This document shows positions 1 through 7,130 of a DNA stretch of 19,703 nt, piece by piece. The DNA is taken from positions 590 to 20,292 of the forward strand of contig DCZN01000086.1 in assembly GCA_002331625.1 (NCBI GenBank), in the 5' to 3' direction. The stretch's first letter is position 1; each line of letters opens with the position of its first letter. The notes beneath the pieces are model-generated. The model was not told the origin of the DNA. It saw only the letters and a list, made by a program, of their open reading frames with translations, and searched no databases. The DNA is from Nitrospira sp. UBA2083. GTDB taxonomy: Bacteria > Nitrospirota > Nitrospiria > Nitrospirales > Nitrospiraceae. A program made the position numbers and the translations under genes.

Positions 1-348
1 CCGCCCCCGAAGGCGGCGGACGCTCCGGCACCTGCGGTGAACGCCGATCCGTTCGCCATCGGCAAAAACCGGAAACCCTTCGCGGGCTATTCCGACATTC
101 TTACCGCGATGATTCAAGCGCAGTATCACCAGCCTCCCTCGCTGCCCGACGATCTTGACTATGCGGTGCTCTGCGAGTTGGTGCTCGATGAACAGGGGCG
201 GGTGCTGCAGTATCGTTTGATCAACTCATCCGGCAGTCTGCTCTTCGATCAATCTGCCTTGGATGCATTGGCCAAAGTCACACAGGTTCGACCGCCCCCG
301 GACGGTATGGACCGGACCGTGATCGTGAAGTTCTTCCCGCCGACCTGA
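1..348 (+). CDS. TonB/TolA C-terminal domain protein, 5' end outside window
   Basis: The reading frame is open from the first base of the window, so this is the C-terminal end of a longer gene. The visible part begins with a Pro/Ala-rich stretch (PPPKAADAPAPA), typical of the periplasm-spanning linker of TonB or TolA proteins. It continues into a compact domain with the pattern of the TonB/TolA C-terminal fold: a beta strand (YAVLCELVLDEQGRVLQYRL), then SSGSLLFDQSALDALAKV, then a final strand ending VIVKFFPPT. Proteins of this type couple inner-membrane energy to outer-membrane transporters or help keep the envelope intact. TolA and TonB cannot be told apart without the N-terminus. The internal GTG at position 37 is unlikely to be the true start because the linker continues upstream of it. 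Confidence 0.72.
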   Translation, partial: PPPKAADAPAPAVNADPFAIGKNRKPFAGYSDILTAMIQAQYHQPPSLPDDLDYAVLCELVLDEQGRVLQYRLINSSGSLLFDQSALDALAKVTQVRPPPDGMDRTVIVKFFPPT

Positions 349-765
349 AGCGGTCATGACAATGCCGTCTGTGTAGGGAATTACGATACCACATTCGGCA
401 ATCCATCGCAGATGTGCAGGAATATCCCTACGGTCTGTCTGCGTTCGGCTTTGCTTGTCATTCAATTTTCATGAATAGTTTACGCACCCCAGAAATCTCT
501 CTGACCCGTTCGTAATCTTGCCCCGGTAAAACTGTTCGCGTGTTGACTCACGCTCTGAATCGTCATCTTGTAGTTCGGAAACCTCATTGCAGTGTTAACG
601 ACCTTCGAATGGGGCACTGAGGTTTCTGTAACACCGAAAAGAGAGAGTAGGCGGGCGAGCGTGGCCCTAGGCTCGCTCCCCTCTCTCGAAATACGAAGGG
701 GGGTGACAGACAAGGTTGGTAGGGTCGGCAGTGTGGTTTCTTAACTTCCCATAAGGAGGAACGGT
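349..765. other. 417-bp intergenic region, probable promoter region of the downstream secreted-protein genes
   Basis: I see no convincing gene here. Short open frames on both strands lack ribosome sites and family features. The region contains the motif at 594-614 that recurs at 11395-11415 (listed separately). It ends in a strong ribosome site (AAGGAGG) just before the ATG at 766. A purine-rich, structured-looking stretch lies at about 635-710. No clear terminator follows the upstream gene. Confidence 0.5.
594..614 (+). promoter_or_regulatory. GTTAAC-ACCTTCGA motif, copy 1
   Basis: The motif runs GTTAAC, one base, ACCTTCGA, then RTGGGR. It matches the segment at 11395-11415 in 18 of 21 positions, in the same orientation. 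This copy is about 150 bases upstream of the secreted-protein gene at 766; the other is about 90 bases upstream of the PhoB-like gene. Both are intergenic. In the second copy the GTTAAC half belongs to an 11-base-period direct repeat. A shared regulator site or promoter element is the simplest reading. Confidence 0.4.
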
Positions 766-1479
766 ATGAAGCTTCGAGGCATCAAGCGAATCATGGTGGC
801 GGCAGCCTTGGCTGTGGCCACGGCAATGGCCGGTCAGGCGCAGGCATTTACGTTCGGCGATGGCGATCTGGTGCTTGCCATTTACGGCAACAATTCAGAA
901 GCGCTCTACAATCTCGGCAAATACACCGACAGGCTGGCCAACGGTGCGTCGTTCACTTTGGATGTAAACAGCGGATTGAATGCAGCCAAGGTCGGGACAA
1001 ATCCGGTCGCGTGGACGGTGTTCGGTTGGGATACGAGCCTGCCGGCCGGGCAGGTGCATGCCGCAACCAAGGCAAACCCGATCCAACCAGCCGGGACCCA
1101 GCTCGGTCTCACCAATCAATTTAACCCACTCGCCGTGTGGTCGGGTACGCAACTCAATACGGCGGATGTGATTCCCAAGGCTGACGACGACTCCTTCACG
1201 CGTCGGATCAATCCACAAGAGGATGGGTTGCTCAGCGGAGCCTGGCCAAACCGGATGGAGGGAGCGCTCAACGATACGCTCACCATCGTGCGTGGCGATG
1301 TGGCCGCCAACATCTTTACTCAAGTGGGCAGAGTGACGTTGACCGATGGCGGTCTGTTGACCCTGCTTGCTGGTGCTGGTCAACCGGTTCCATTGCCGGC
1401 CGCGGTGGTGCTTTTCGGCACGGGCGTGATCGGGTTGATCGGTGTGGCTCGCCGATCGCTCAACAAAATGGCGGCGTAA
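766..1479 (+). CDS. Secreted protein with VPLPA-CTERM sorting tail
   Basis: A 237-residue exported protein. Residues 1-27 form a signal peptide (basic start, hydrophobic Ala/Val core, cleavage near QAQA-FTF). The mature part opens with GDGDLVLAIYGNNSEALYN, a pattern seen at the start of many PEP-CTERM proteins. The C-terminus has the tripartite sorting tail: VPLPAA (near residue 210), a hydrophobic helix VVLFGTGVIGLIGV, then a basic end ARRSLNKMAA. Such tails are recognised by an exosortase-type membrane protease, leading to export or attachment to extracellular polymer. No exosortase gene is in this window. The start is supported by AAGGAGG about 7 bases upstream. The next gene follows after 92 bases on the same strand and may be co-transcribed. 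The function of the ectodomain is unknown. Confidence 0.8.
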   Translation: MKLRGIKRIMVAAALAVATAMAGQAQAFTFGDGDLVLAIYGNNSEALYNLGKYTDRLANGASFTLDVNSGLNAAKVGTNPVAWTVFGWDTSLPAGQVHAATKANPIQPAGTQLGLTNQFNPLAVWSGTQLNTADVIPKADDDSFTRRINPQEDGLLSGAWPNRMEGALNDTLTIVRGDVAANIFTQVGRVTLTDGGLLTLLAGAGQPVPLPAAVVLFGTGVIGLIGVARRSLNKMAA

Positions 1480-1571
1480 GCAGACAGTCAGGTGCAGTGA
1501 GCTATTTCAAGAACCATGCGGCATGTGGGTATTGTGATCTACGTGTCGCCTAACTGAAGGAGAAATGAAGA

Positions 1572-2792
1572 ATGAAATCCACCTTACGATACATGCCGAT
1601 CCTCGCCGGCGCGCTTGCGTTGGCCGGGTGGTCGGGAGTGGCGGAAGCCCAAACCGTCATGAATATGGGCGGGTCGTCTGCCGCGCGGAACATGATGGCC
1701 GAGCTTCCTCTTCAATTGTGTGATGCAGGACAGGTTTCCAGAAAATTTACCGACGCGACTGGGAATCGCATTAACTGGGCCTGCAACAGGGGTGGAGCCC
1801 CGATCGAGGTGCGGTATACCGCGAGCAATTCGATCTCCGGGCTCAGAGGACCGGACGGCGTCCTCAGCGTGCAGTATTTGGACAACTCTACTACCGGCTG
1901 CACCACCGGGCCGGTACAGACCGTCGGGGGGAAACAGTTTACAACCACAACCTGTCCCGATGGGACCAACCTCACCGCCCCTGAACCGATGCATCTGGGG
2001 GTCTCGGACGTCCAAGCCAAATCATTCGGTCAGGTCGGGCCATTGGGTACGGCTCAGCCGGATTATGTCTTCACCAATGGGGTCATTAACCCGGTCCGCA
2101 CGATGGTCGTGCCGTTTTCTATCTATCTTGGAGCGGGCGTGACCAAAATCGGAGGCGGACAGGTCGATAATTTGTCCCGTCTGGAGGTGGAACAACTCTT
2201 CGGGCGGAACATCACAGACTGGGGGCAGCTCGGCTTCACACCGGGACCGGTCCAGATCTGTGCCAGGACAGCCGGATCTGGGACCTTTGCGGCCCTAGAT
2301 CAAACTCTCTTGATTAACACCACCCATACTCCTATTGCTTCCACCGCCGCTGGTGCCGAAGTGACTTTTAACGCCAGCACGAGCGGGGTGGTCAGCTGCC
2401 TGGCCTCACGTCCCAGGGCGATTGCCTATATGGATGCTGACCAGATTCGAGCATTTTTACCGGGTGGAAGTAACCCAGGAGCGGCCTACGCGGTTGCAGT
2501 GGACGGCGGGCGCGCCAATGATACCACACTTGCCGATCGGAAGCGCGATCTGAAGTGCGGCAAGTATGCCTACTGGACGTATCTGCAATTCTTTCCACGA
2601 ATCATCGCCCCAGTGCCGCCTCAACCCTTGACGAACGATTTCATCAGCATCGCCCAGTCTGCAGCATCGATCCCACTGCTTCCCCCTGCAGTGGCCAACT
2701 TCTGGGAAGCTGATGAGAATATGTTCGTCAGCAAGAACGCGGATGCCGGCCCCTTGCAATGGAAGGCGGGTGCCCATCCACAGTGTCAGTAA
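1572..2792 (+). CDS. PstS-like periplasmic substrate-binding protein
   Basis: A 406-residue exported protein with a signal peptide of about 26 residues (cleavage near AEA-QTV). The mature protein has PstS/PBP-like features: GGSSAARNMMAELP at the N-terminus, IYLGAGVTKIGGG, then LSRLEVEQLFGRNITDWGQL, which matches the 'Ls..ql..iF.G.i..W' signature of phosphate-binding proteins. ARTAGSGTFAALDQ follows, the serine/glycine/threonine oxyanion-contact loop. PstS binds phosphate for an ABC transporter or acts as a secreted scavenger. No PstC, PstA or PstB gene lies nearby, so a stand-alone surface or periplasmic binder is possible. The N-terminal half carries several cysteines, which could form disulfides. 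The start is supported by AAGGAG about 9 bases upstream. The ligand is inferred from the fold signature and the phosphate genes in the window. Confidence 0.72.
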   Translation: MKSTLRYMPILAGALALAGWSGVAEAQTVMNMGGSSAARNMMAELPLQLCDAGQVSRKFTDATGNRINWACNRGGAPIEVRYTASNSISGLRGPDGVLSVQYLDNSTTGCTTGPVQTVGGKQFTTTTCPDGTNLTAPEPMHLGVSDVQAKSFGQVGPLGTAQPDYVFTNGVINPVRTMVVPFSIYLGAGVTKIGGGQVDNLSRLEVEQLFGRNITDWGQLGFTPGPVQICARTAGSGTFAALDQTLLINTTHTPIASTAAGAEVTFNASTSGVVSCLASRPRAIAYMDADQIRAFLPGGSNPGAAYAVAVDGGRANDTTLADRKRDLKCGKYAYWTYLQFFPRIIAPVPPQPLTNDFISIAQSAASIPLLPPAVANFWEADENMFVSKNADAGPLQWKAGAHPQCQ

Positions 2793-2810
2793 GGAAGTCG
2801 TAATTGCCAG

Positions 2811-2845
2811 CGGTCAGGACATGCACGTTGTGCATGTCCTGACCG
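2811..2845 (+). repeat. Hairpin H1 with conserved ATGCAC-GTT-GTGCAT tip
   Basis: A perfect 16-base-pair stem: left arm CGGTCAGGACATGCAC (2811-2826), loop GTT, right arm GTGCATGTCCTGACCG (2830-2845). It ends 16 bases before the ATG at 2862, and the AAAGGA ribosome site follows almost directly. No T-run follows, so it does not look like an intrinsic terminator on this strand. The six-base-pair tip with a GTY loop recurs at 3618-3648 and 4463-4505 on differently sequenced stems. Confidence 0.85.
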
Positions 2846-2861
2846 AAAAGGACAAAGTCTG

Positions 2862-3500
2862 ATGCCGAAGAAACAGCTGGTTCCCAGGTCCTACAAATTA
2901 ATAGTCGCGCTCTTGATGGTATCCGCACTCTGGTTCGTTCCAGGGAAGTCGGAGGCGCTGACGGTGTCTGAGCTTGATTTTACGAATGGGTCAATCGCAC
3001 TGAAGAACGGCGGCACTACAGTGCTGTCCAGCAACTTCACAAGAAACGGGCAGATCATCATGGGGCAATATCAGCCCCTGCCGAATATCATCGCGCCCGT
3101 TCCTCTGGGTCCCTACACCTTTTCACTGTTTACGAGCGGTCCGAACCCATTCCCCAGCAGCAGCACGAGCGGATCGACCATCACGGCCGATCTGACCGCG
3201 CTGGGAGCCAAGTTCACGGGACCGTTGATTCCCGTCGGAGGACTGACCTTTAATATCGGCGGCGCTGCCACGGGCATTTTCAATACTGTCACCAATGCAT
3301 TCACCGGGTTGACCTGGACCCATAACCTTGGCGGTACTTCCGGCCTGCCTGGGGCATGGGGGAACCCGGCCAACTTATCACTGCAGTTTACCTTGAACGG
3401 GACGGCGCAGCTCGCGGCTGTTCCCTTGCCCGGCGCCGCAATCTTCTTTCTAAGCGGTTTGTCGGGTTTGGCCATCTTGCGGAAACGCCTCTCGGTCTAA
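2862..3500 (+). CDS. Secreted protein with VPLPGA-type PEP-CTERM tail, cassette gene 1
   Basis: A 212-residue exported protein. The signal peptide is residues 1 to about 32 (hydrophobic LIVALLMVSALWFVPG, cleavage near SEA-LTV). The ectodomain begins LTVSELDFTNGSIALKNGG and contains MGQYQPLP, YTFSLFTSGPNPFPSS and ATGIFNTVTNAFTGLTWTHNL. These line up with the protein at 7131-7742, so the two ectodomains are homologous. The tail, in contrast, is nearly identical to that of the next gene: VPLPGAAIFFLSGLSGLA, then a basic end LRKRLSV. This is the VPLPA/PEP-CTERM arrangement of sorting motif, membrane helix and basic cap. The ATG at 2862 lies directly after hairpin H1 and an AAAGGA site. The 85-bp structured element begins 4 bases after the stop codon. 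Surface or matrix function is inferred from the tail alone. Confidence 0.78.
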   Translation: MPKKQLVPRSYKLIVALLMVSALWFVPGKSEALTVSELDFTNGSIALKNGGTTVLSSNFTRNGQIIMGQYQPLPNIIAPVPLGPYTFSLFTSGPNPFPSSSTSGSTITADLTALGAKFTGPLIPVGGLTFNIGGAATGIFNTVTNAFTGLTWTHNLGGTSGLPGAWGNPANLSLQFTLNGTAQLAAVPLPGAAIFFLSGLSGLAILRKRLSV

Positions 3501-3504
3501 CGTA

Positions 3505-3589
3505 TAGGGGTGGTGCGGTCCAGTTCGCTCATGAGCGAAACCAGCGGTAATGAAGACAGTCCGCTTTCTGGGACGCCGGCACCATCCTG
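3505..3589 (+). repeat. 85-bp structured element E, copy A
   Basis: This copy matches 4352-4436 at 78 of 85 positions with no gaps. It predicts a three-way junction. Outer stem: GGTGGTGC (3509-3516) with GCACCATC (3579-3586), extended by GTCC (3518-3521) with GGAC (3571-3574). Arm 1: the 16-base perfect palindrome TTCGCTCATGAGCGAA (3524-3539). Arm 2: AGCGG (3543-3547) with CCGCT (3561-3565). It follows the gene 1 stop directly, so it would be the 3' untranslated part of that mRNA. A small non-coding RNA or a mobile palindromic element are alternatives. Confidence 0.8.
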
Positions 3590-3617
3590 ATTGTTCTCAC
3601 GTCACACGACAACTGTG

Positions 3618-3648
3618 GGCAGGGTATGCACGTCGTGCATGCCCTGCC
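3618..3648 (+). repeat. Hairpin H2 with conserved ATGCAC-GTC-GTGCAT tip
   Basis: A 14-base-pair stem: GGCAGGGTATGCAC (3618-3631), loop GTC, GTGCATGCCCTGCC (3635-3648), with one T-G wobble. The six tip pairs equal those of H1 and H3, while the outer stem (GGCAGGG/CCCTGCC) differs yet still pairs. It ends 17 bases before the ATG at 3666, the same position relative to its gene as H1. Confidence 0.85.
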
Positions 3649-3665
3649 TAGAGAGGACATGTCCG

Positions 3666-4346
3666 ATGGTAAAACAGGTGGGTCGCAGGGTTCTCGGTCG
3701 GTCGGTAGTCGGACTGCTGCTCGTGTCGGCATTGTCGGCTTTTGCTGCGCCGGCGCAAGCTGTGACGGTCTACAATCTTGACTATGTGTTCAGCCCATCG
3801 ACGGGGGCGGTAGTCCCGATGGGAACCGTCACCTTGACGGATCTGGGGACAGCCGTCAAATTCGATATCAAAAATTTGGCAGGAACGGGCACCAAGCTGG
3901 ACTCTCTGTACTTTAATTTTTCCCATGGCACCACGAACCCGAATCAACTCACTTTTTCAAACATCAGTGCGTCCACAGGGACCTATGCCACGCTGCTGGC
4001 TCCGACGACCGGCGCCACCGTGTCCGGCTTGAAGGCGGACGGTGACGGATACTTTGACGGGAAGTTTGAGTACACGAGCAATCATTTCTTGGGCGACGGC
4101 CAGACGCTCTCGTTCGAATTGGGCGCCGCCGGTCAAGATCTCGCCGTCAGTGATTTTCATTTCTTCTCACTCCCAGGTGGAGGGTCCGGTAGCTACATCC
4201 TGGCCTCACACATCAAGAATCTCCAACCAGGCGGCACCTCCGCCTGGGTCGGAACCGTGGCAGCCGTGCCGTTACCCGGCGCCGCAATCTTCTTTCTGAG
4301 TGGGTTGTCGGGTCTTGCGTTTTTGCGGAAGCCTAGGACGGTCTAG
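3666..4346 (+). CDS. Secreted protein with VPLPGA-type PEP-CTERM tail, cassette gene 2
   Basis: A 226-residue exported protein. The ATG at 3666 is preferred over an in-frame TTG at 3591. It is preceded by GAGAGG at good spacing and gives a proper signal peptide (basic QVGRRVLGR, hydrophobic SVVGLLLVSALSAFAA, cleavage near AQA-VTV); the upstream start would read through hairpin H2. The ectodomain (VTVYNLDYVFSPSTG, MGTVTLTDLGTAVKFDIKNL, SDFHFFSLPGGG) is of the common beta-rich PEP-CTERM kind and is not recognisably related to that of cassette gene 1. The tail VPLPGAAIFFLSGLSGLA plus LRKPRTV is almost the same as in gene 1, at DNA level as well. An 85-bp element follows 5 bases after the stop. 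It is probably surface-sorted; the ligand or role is unknown. Confidence 0.78.
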   Translation: MVKQVGRRVLGRSVVGLLLVSALSAFAAPAQAVTVYNLDYVFSPSTGAVVPMGTVTLTDLGTAVKFDIKNLAGTGTKLDSLYFNFSHGTTNPNQLTFSNISASTGTYATLLAPTTGATVSGLKADGDGYFDGKFEYTSNHFLGDGQTLSFELGAAGQDLAVSDFHFFSLPGGGSGSYILASHIKNLQPGGTSAWVGTVAAVPLPGAAIFFLSGLSGLAFLRKPRTV

Positions 4347-4351
4347 CATCT

Positions 4352-4436
4352 TAGGGGTGGTGCGGTCCTTTTCGCTCATGAGCGAACCCAGCGGTAGTCA
4401 ACACAGTCCGCTTTCTGGGATGCCGGCACCATCCTG
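4352..4436 (+). repeat. 85-bp structured element E, copy B
   Basis: Second copy of the element at 3505-3589. The seven differences fall in a linker (two), the next linker (one), the arm 2 loop (three), and one C-to-T change in the inner stem that keeps a G-U pair. The palindrome TTCGCTCATGAGCGAA is intact at 4371-4386. It follows the stop of cassette gene 2 directly, as copy A follows gene 1. Confidence 0.8.
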
Positions 4437-4462
4437 GATTTAGTAGCAAGCAATTAGCCGAA

Positions 4463-4505
4463 TGACCGATCCAGACATGCACGTCGTGCATATCCGGATC
4501 GGTCA
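4463..4505 (+). repeat. Hairpin H3 with conserved tip, followed by a T-rich run
   Basis: A 20-position stem: TGACCGATCCAGACATGCAC (4463-4482), loop GTC, GTGCATATCCGGATCGGTCA (4486-4505), with two internal mismatches. The tip equals H1 and H2; the outer ten pairs are perfect but of different sequence. TATTGTTTT follows, so this copy could end transcription of the cassette region. Unlike H1 and H2, no ribosome site or gene comes after it. Confidence 0.8.
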
Positions 4506-5023
4506 TATTGTTTTACAACGACACGCGCACGACTGGGCAGATCATCGGAGTCTTGCATCACTGTGGCCTGGAATGATGCCATTGTGCTCCTCCCCGCACA
4601 CTGGCTGACAGTGCTGTCAGGTTCATCGCTCGCACTAGTCCCGGTTGTTCCACTAATCGGACACTCGATTGTCCTTCTAGGATCGTGGCGAGGTCTTTGT
4701 TCCGGATAGACCCTCCACTGCCCCCAGACTGATTTCTGTATCCTTTCCCCAACACAGTAGCACTCAAGGCGCTGTGAGCTTCGTCGGATCACGAAAAGTA
4801 TTCCGGAGATCTCACGTTTGACACAGACCAAAGCTCCTTAGTGTAAACGGCATGACATCTCTCCTGGAGCGACAGCGGTGGCCCACATGGAGCTACTTAC
4901 CAAGATCGATGTATCACAGATCAGTTTCTGCTTGGATCCTCTGTAACCAGGCATAGAAATTGATCTATAAACGAATCACGCTCCGAACTCCACAGCGCCC
5001 AAAAGGCTTCATATCTCCTCCTG

Positions 5024-5064
5024 TATCAACAATTGTTGATATACATTCTTCACGTAGTTTTAAT
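5024..5064 (+). promoter_or_regulatory. 18-bp perfect palindrome overlapping a promoter-like pair
   Basis: TATCAACAATTGTTGATA (5024-5041) is a perfect palindrome. Its right end forms TTGATA (5036-5041), a good -35 box, followed after 17 bases by TTTAAT (5059-5064), a good -10 box. ATCAA/TTGAT half-sites of this kind are typical of ArsR/SmtB-family operators. A near copy lies at 6146-6161 upstream of the ArsR gene. No clear gene starts downstream, so the transcript could be non-coding. Confidence 0.45.
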
Positions 5065-6137
5065 ATGAATGTTACACAATCTGAACCCCAATATTACGTT
5101 GATGTTCTCCACGGCCTGTATCAAGGAACTGGCGCCATAAGAAACTGTTACGTGTGCGGGATGTGGTTCCGATTCAGAAGTCGTTCGCCCATCTCGGCAG
5201 GAAACCGCGGTCTTCACGCGATGGAGGAATATGCGGCAGGGTCGTCCGACTCATCGGCCAGAGCCTCTGGGACTCGTGGCGAAGTCTCAGCGAAGCAGCA
5301 CCCGGCTCGGCGGGTACCGCCGAAACCCCAACACGGACCGCGGCTGCCCCTCTATCTCAAGGATCTGGTACGGAGGATAGATTTCGCCATGAGGGCGCAC
5401 CCTTCACGAAAAGTTCTCTACGATGAAGCGATCAAGTCTGTTCAGCGAGATGCAGGTGGTCGCCACCTCGTTGCCCCCTGCGGTGCCGCTTCAGACAACG
5501 ATGATGGTGCAATCAGAATCGACGGGCGAGCCGGTCAATGACAACAGCAAGTATTGCGACAGGATGAATCGAGGCGTGGATCATGAGGGGACGCTGAAGT
5601 CGGGCTAGTTCCAAACGAACCGGGACCTATTCCCATCGATCTGATTGCGTGGGCTTGCGTTGTCGAAGTTGGGCGAGGGTAACGCGGAGGATTTCGAGGT
5701 ATGCCGATTGCCTGGCTCCTCAGTGAACACCGCGATCCCGTTTCAGTCGAACAGAACCGAATGTCGCGTGTCTGGTGAACCTGATTCACTCATCCAGTCA
5801 GTGTTTTCCTCTCACTCTACCCGGACGCAAGCGCGTGCCGATGTCTGTCCTGACCGTCGACACCTATTATCCGTAAATGCTACCGCCGTTGAAAACGGAT
5901 GGAGATCGGGGAGAAGCGTGCGGGCGTCGCGGTGGTCGGAGCCGTTGAGGGGGCAATCGTGTGTATCTGACATTCCACGAGACAAGCGTAGAGTCGAATG
6001 ATATTTGTAATACACGTAATAGCATGTTCGCGTCACGCTGAAAAGGAGACCTGTCCCATACGCGCATCAGTTCAAATAGAAGCTGCTATCAAGTCGGTTC
6101 CTTGAAAACTGACCTGTTCAATAGTGATACATAAGTA

Positions 6138-6173
6138 TTGATATCATCAAGAATTGTTAATTGTAATTTAATA
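6138..6173 (+). promoter_or_regulatory. Promoter-like region with near-palindromic site upstream of the ArsR gene
   Basis: TTGATA (6138-6143) and TGTAAT (6162-6167) form a promoter-like pair with an 18-base spacer. The spacer contains ATCAAGAATTGTTAAT (6146-6161), which matches the palindrome core at 5025-5040 in 14 of 16 positions. The segment also holds two TTAAT copies 11 bases apart (6157 and 6168). The ArsR gene starts about 310 bases downstream, so autoregulation is possible but unproven. Confidence 0.38.
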
Positions 6174-6225
6174 GAATACAAAGCCTTTCTTAACACTTCC
6201 AGCTCCCACATTCGGTATAACTCGC

Positions 6226-6298
6226 CATATCGAAATAAGGTGTTCTTACGAACGAGTATCTCGTAGTGCTTAGCGACTAGCGAGCCTTATTCGAAATG
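6226..6298 (+). promoter_or_regulatory. Possible structured leader upstream of the ArsR gene
   Basis: CATATCGAAATAAGG (6226-6240) and CCTTATTCGAAATG (6285-6298) are near-perfect inverted repeats around 44 bases. The interior contains a smaller hairpin, ACGAG-TAT-CTCGT (6252-6264). The unit lies about 185 bases before the ATG at 6484 and could be a folded 5' leader or a paired protein-binding site. Confidence 0.35.
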
Positions 6299-6483
6299 AA
6301 CAGCCACACCGTCAGAAAGGAGTCCAGATGGATGAGGGCAGATCGCCAGGGTTTTCGTGATCGAGTCTTATGAATGAAGGTGCGGTCAGTATTGCAGTGA
6401 GGCCGTAGATCGTTCGGACCTGTGAGCAAACTTGAATGAATGCGAGGACGGTGAACTCATGCCGTCGACCGAGGGAGGGCTGG

Positions 6484-6888
6484 ATGTACGCATCTAAAGT
6501 GATCCGTGCCAAATCTAAAAATCCACCGAAAAGCGTGCGATTCTTTCGTGCCTTGTCGGATGAGACGCGAGTGCGGATTCTTGAACGGCTTCGTGATGGA
6601 GCGCAATGTGTCTGCGCCCTCACGCAAACGTTCAACACCGGCCAATCACGATTATCCTTTCATCTGCGAGTGCTGAAAAAGGCCGGCTTGGTGGTCGACC
6701 GGCCGAAAGGACGATCGGTGTATTACACGCTGAACTATAGAGCGATCCAAGAAGCTGAAGTGCTCATCACTCGGCTTAAGGGGGAGCACCCGTCCGTGGC
6801 GCGTCCAGACACGTACCCCACCGGGGTCAACGTCGAAACCTTGATCTCAGTACCATTCGAATCACGGCACGAAAAGGGATGCGTGTGA
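6484..6888 (+). CDS. ArsR/SmtB-family transcriptional regulator with CVC metal motif
   Basis: A 134-residue winged-helix regulator. VRFFRALSDETRVRILERL (about 18-36) is the classic ArsR opening helix. QCVCALTQTFNTGQSRLSFH carries the CxC pair (Cys42, Cys44) at the site used by ArsR proteins to bind arsenite or related soft metals. HLRVLKKAGLVVDRPKGRSVYY is the recognition helix plus wing. A further cysteine sits next to the C-terminus (GCV). Family members repress their own promoter until metal binds. I chose the ATG at 6484 because GAGGGAGGG precedes it closely; an earlier in-frame ATG at 6436 lacks such a site. No arsenite pump or reductase is present, and the next gene encodes a secreted VPLPA-type protein. 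The effector is therefore uncertain. Confidence 0.85.
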   Translation: MYASKVIRAKSKNPPKSVRFFRALSDETRVRILERLRDGAQCVCALTQTFNTGQSRLSFHLRVLKKAGLVVDRPKGRSVYYTLNYRAIQEAEVLITRLKGEHPSVARPDTYPTGVNVETLISVPFESRHEKGCV

Positions 6889-7130
6889 ATCGACGAAACG
6901 GATTGCCCTCTTACCATGTGACGACGAGGAGATAGTCCATAACCTATACAGGGAGGTGTGACATGACGGTGCGAAGCGTGACGCCAATGATGCGGAGAAG
7001 CGGCGTTGACGGTGCTCAAATCACTCGAACGGGCGCGTCAGAGGAAGGAGTGTCCAGGATGGATCAGTTCATGGAAGCGATGTCAAACGTGAAAGCAGCA
7101 GTAAACCGTTTCAACGAAAGGATGTCTATC

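Larger units (their letters stand above)
4507..6483. other. Two-kilobase stretch without a convincing gene
   Basis: Open frames here (for example 4960-5541, and a pair 5154-5426 / 5423-5608 overlapping at ATGA) start at TTG or GTG without ribosome sites and show no domain I recognise. AT-rich patches at about 5010-5110 and 6000-6300 stand out from the GC-rich surroundings. They contain the palindromes, promoter-like boxes and inverted repeats listed separately. The stretch may hold decayed genes, a non-coding RNA, or the extended regulatory region of the ArsR gene at 6484. The middle (about 5150-5620) has protein-like composition but no recognisable product. Confidence 0.5.

Noticed and set aside
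3495..3600. Integron attC-like site between the cassette genes (a GTCTAAC matching RYYYAAC next to the 85-bp element)
   Set aside because: The second copy has GTCTAGC, no matching GTTRRRY partner is at the other end, and no integrase is present.
4960..5541. 193-codon open frame on the plus strand
   Set aside because: It starts at TTG without a ribosome site, resembles no family I know, and its start lies upstream of the promoter-like pair.
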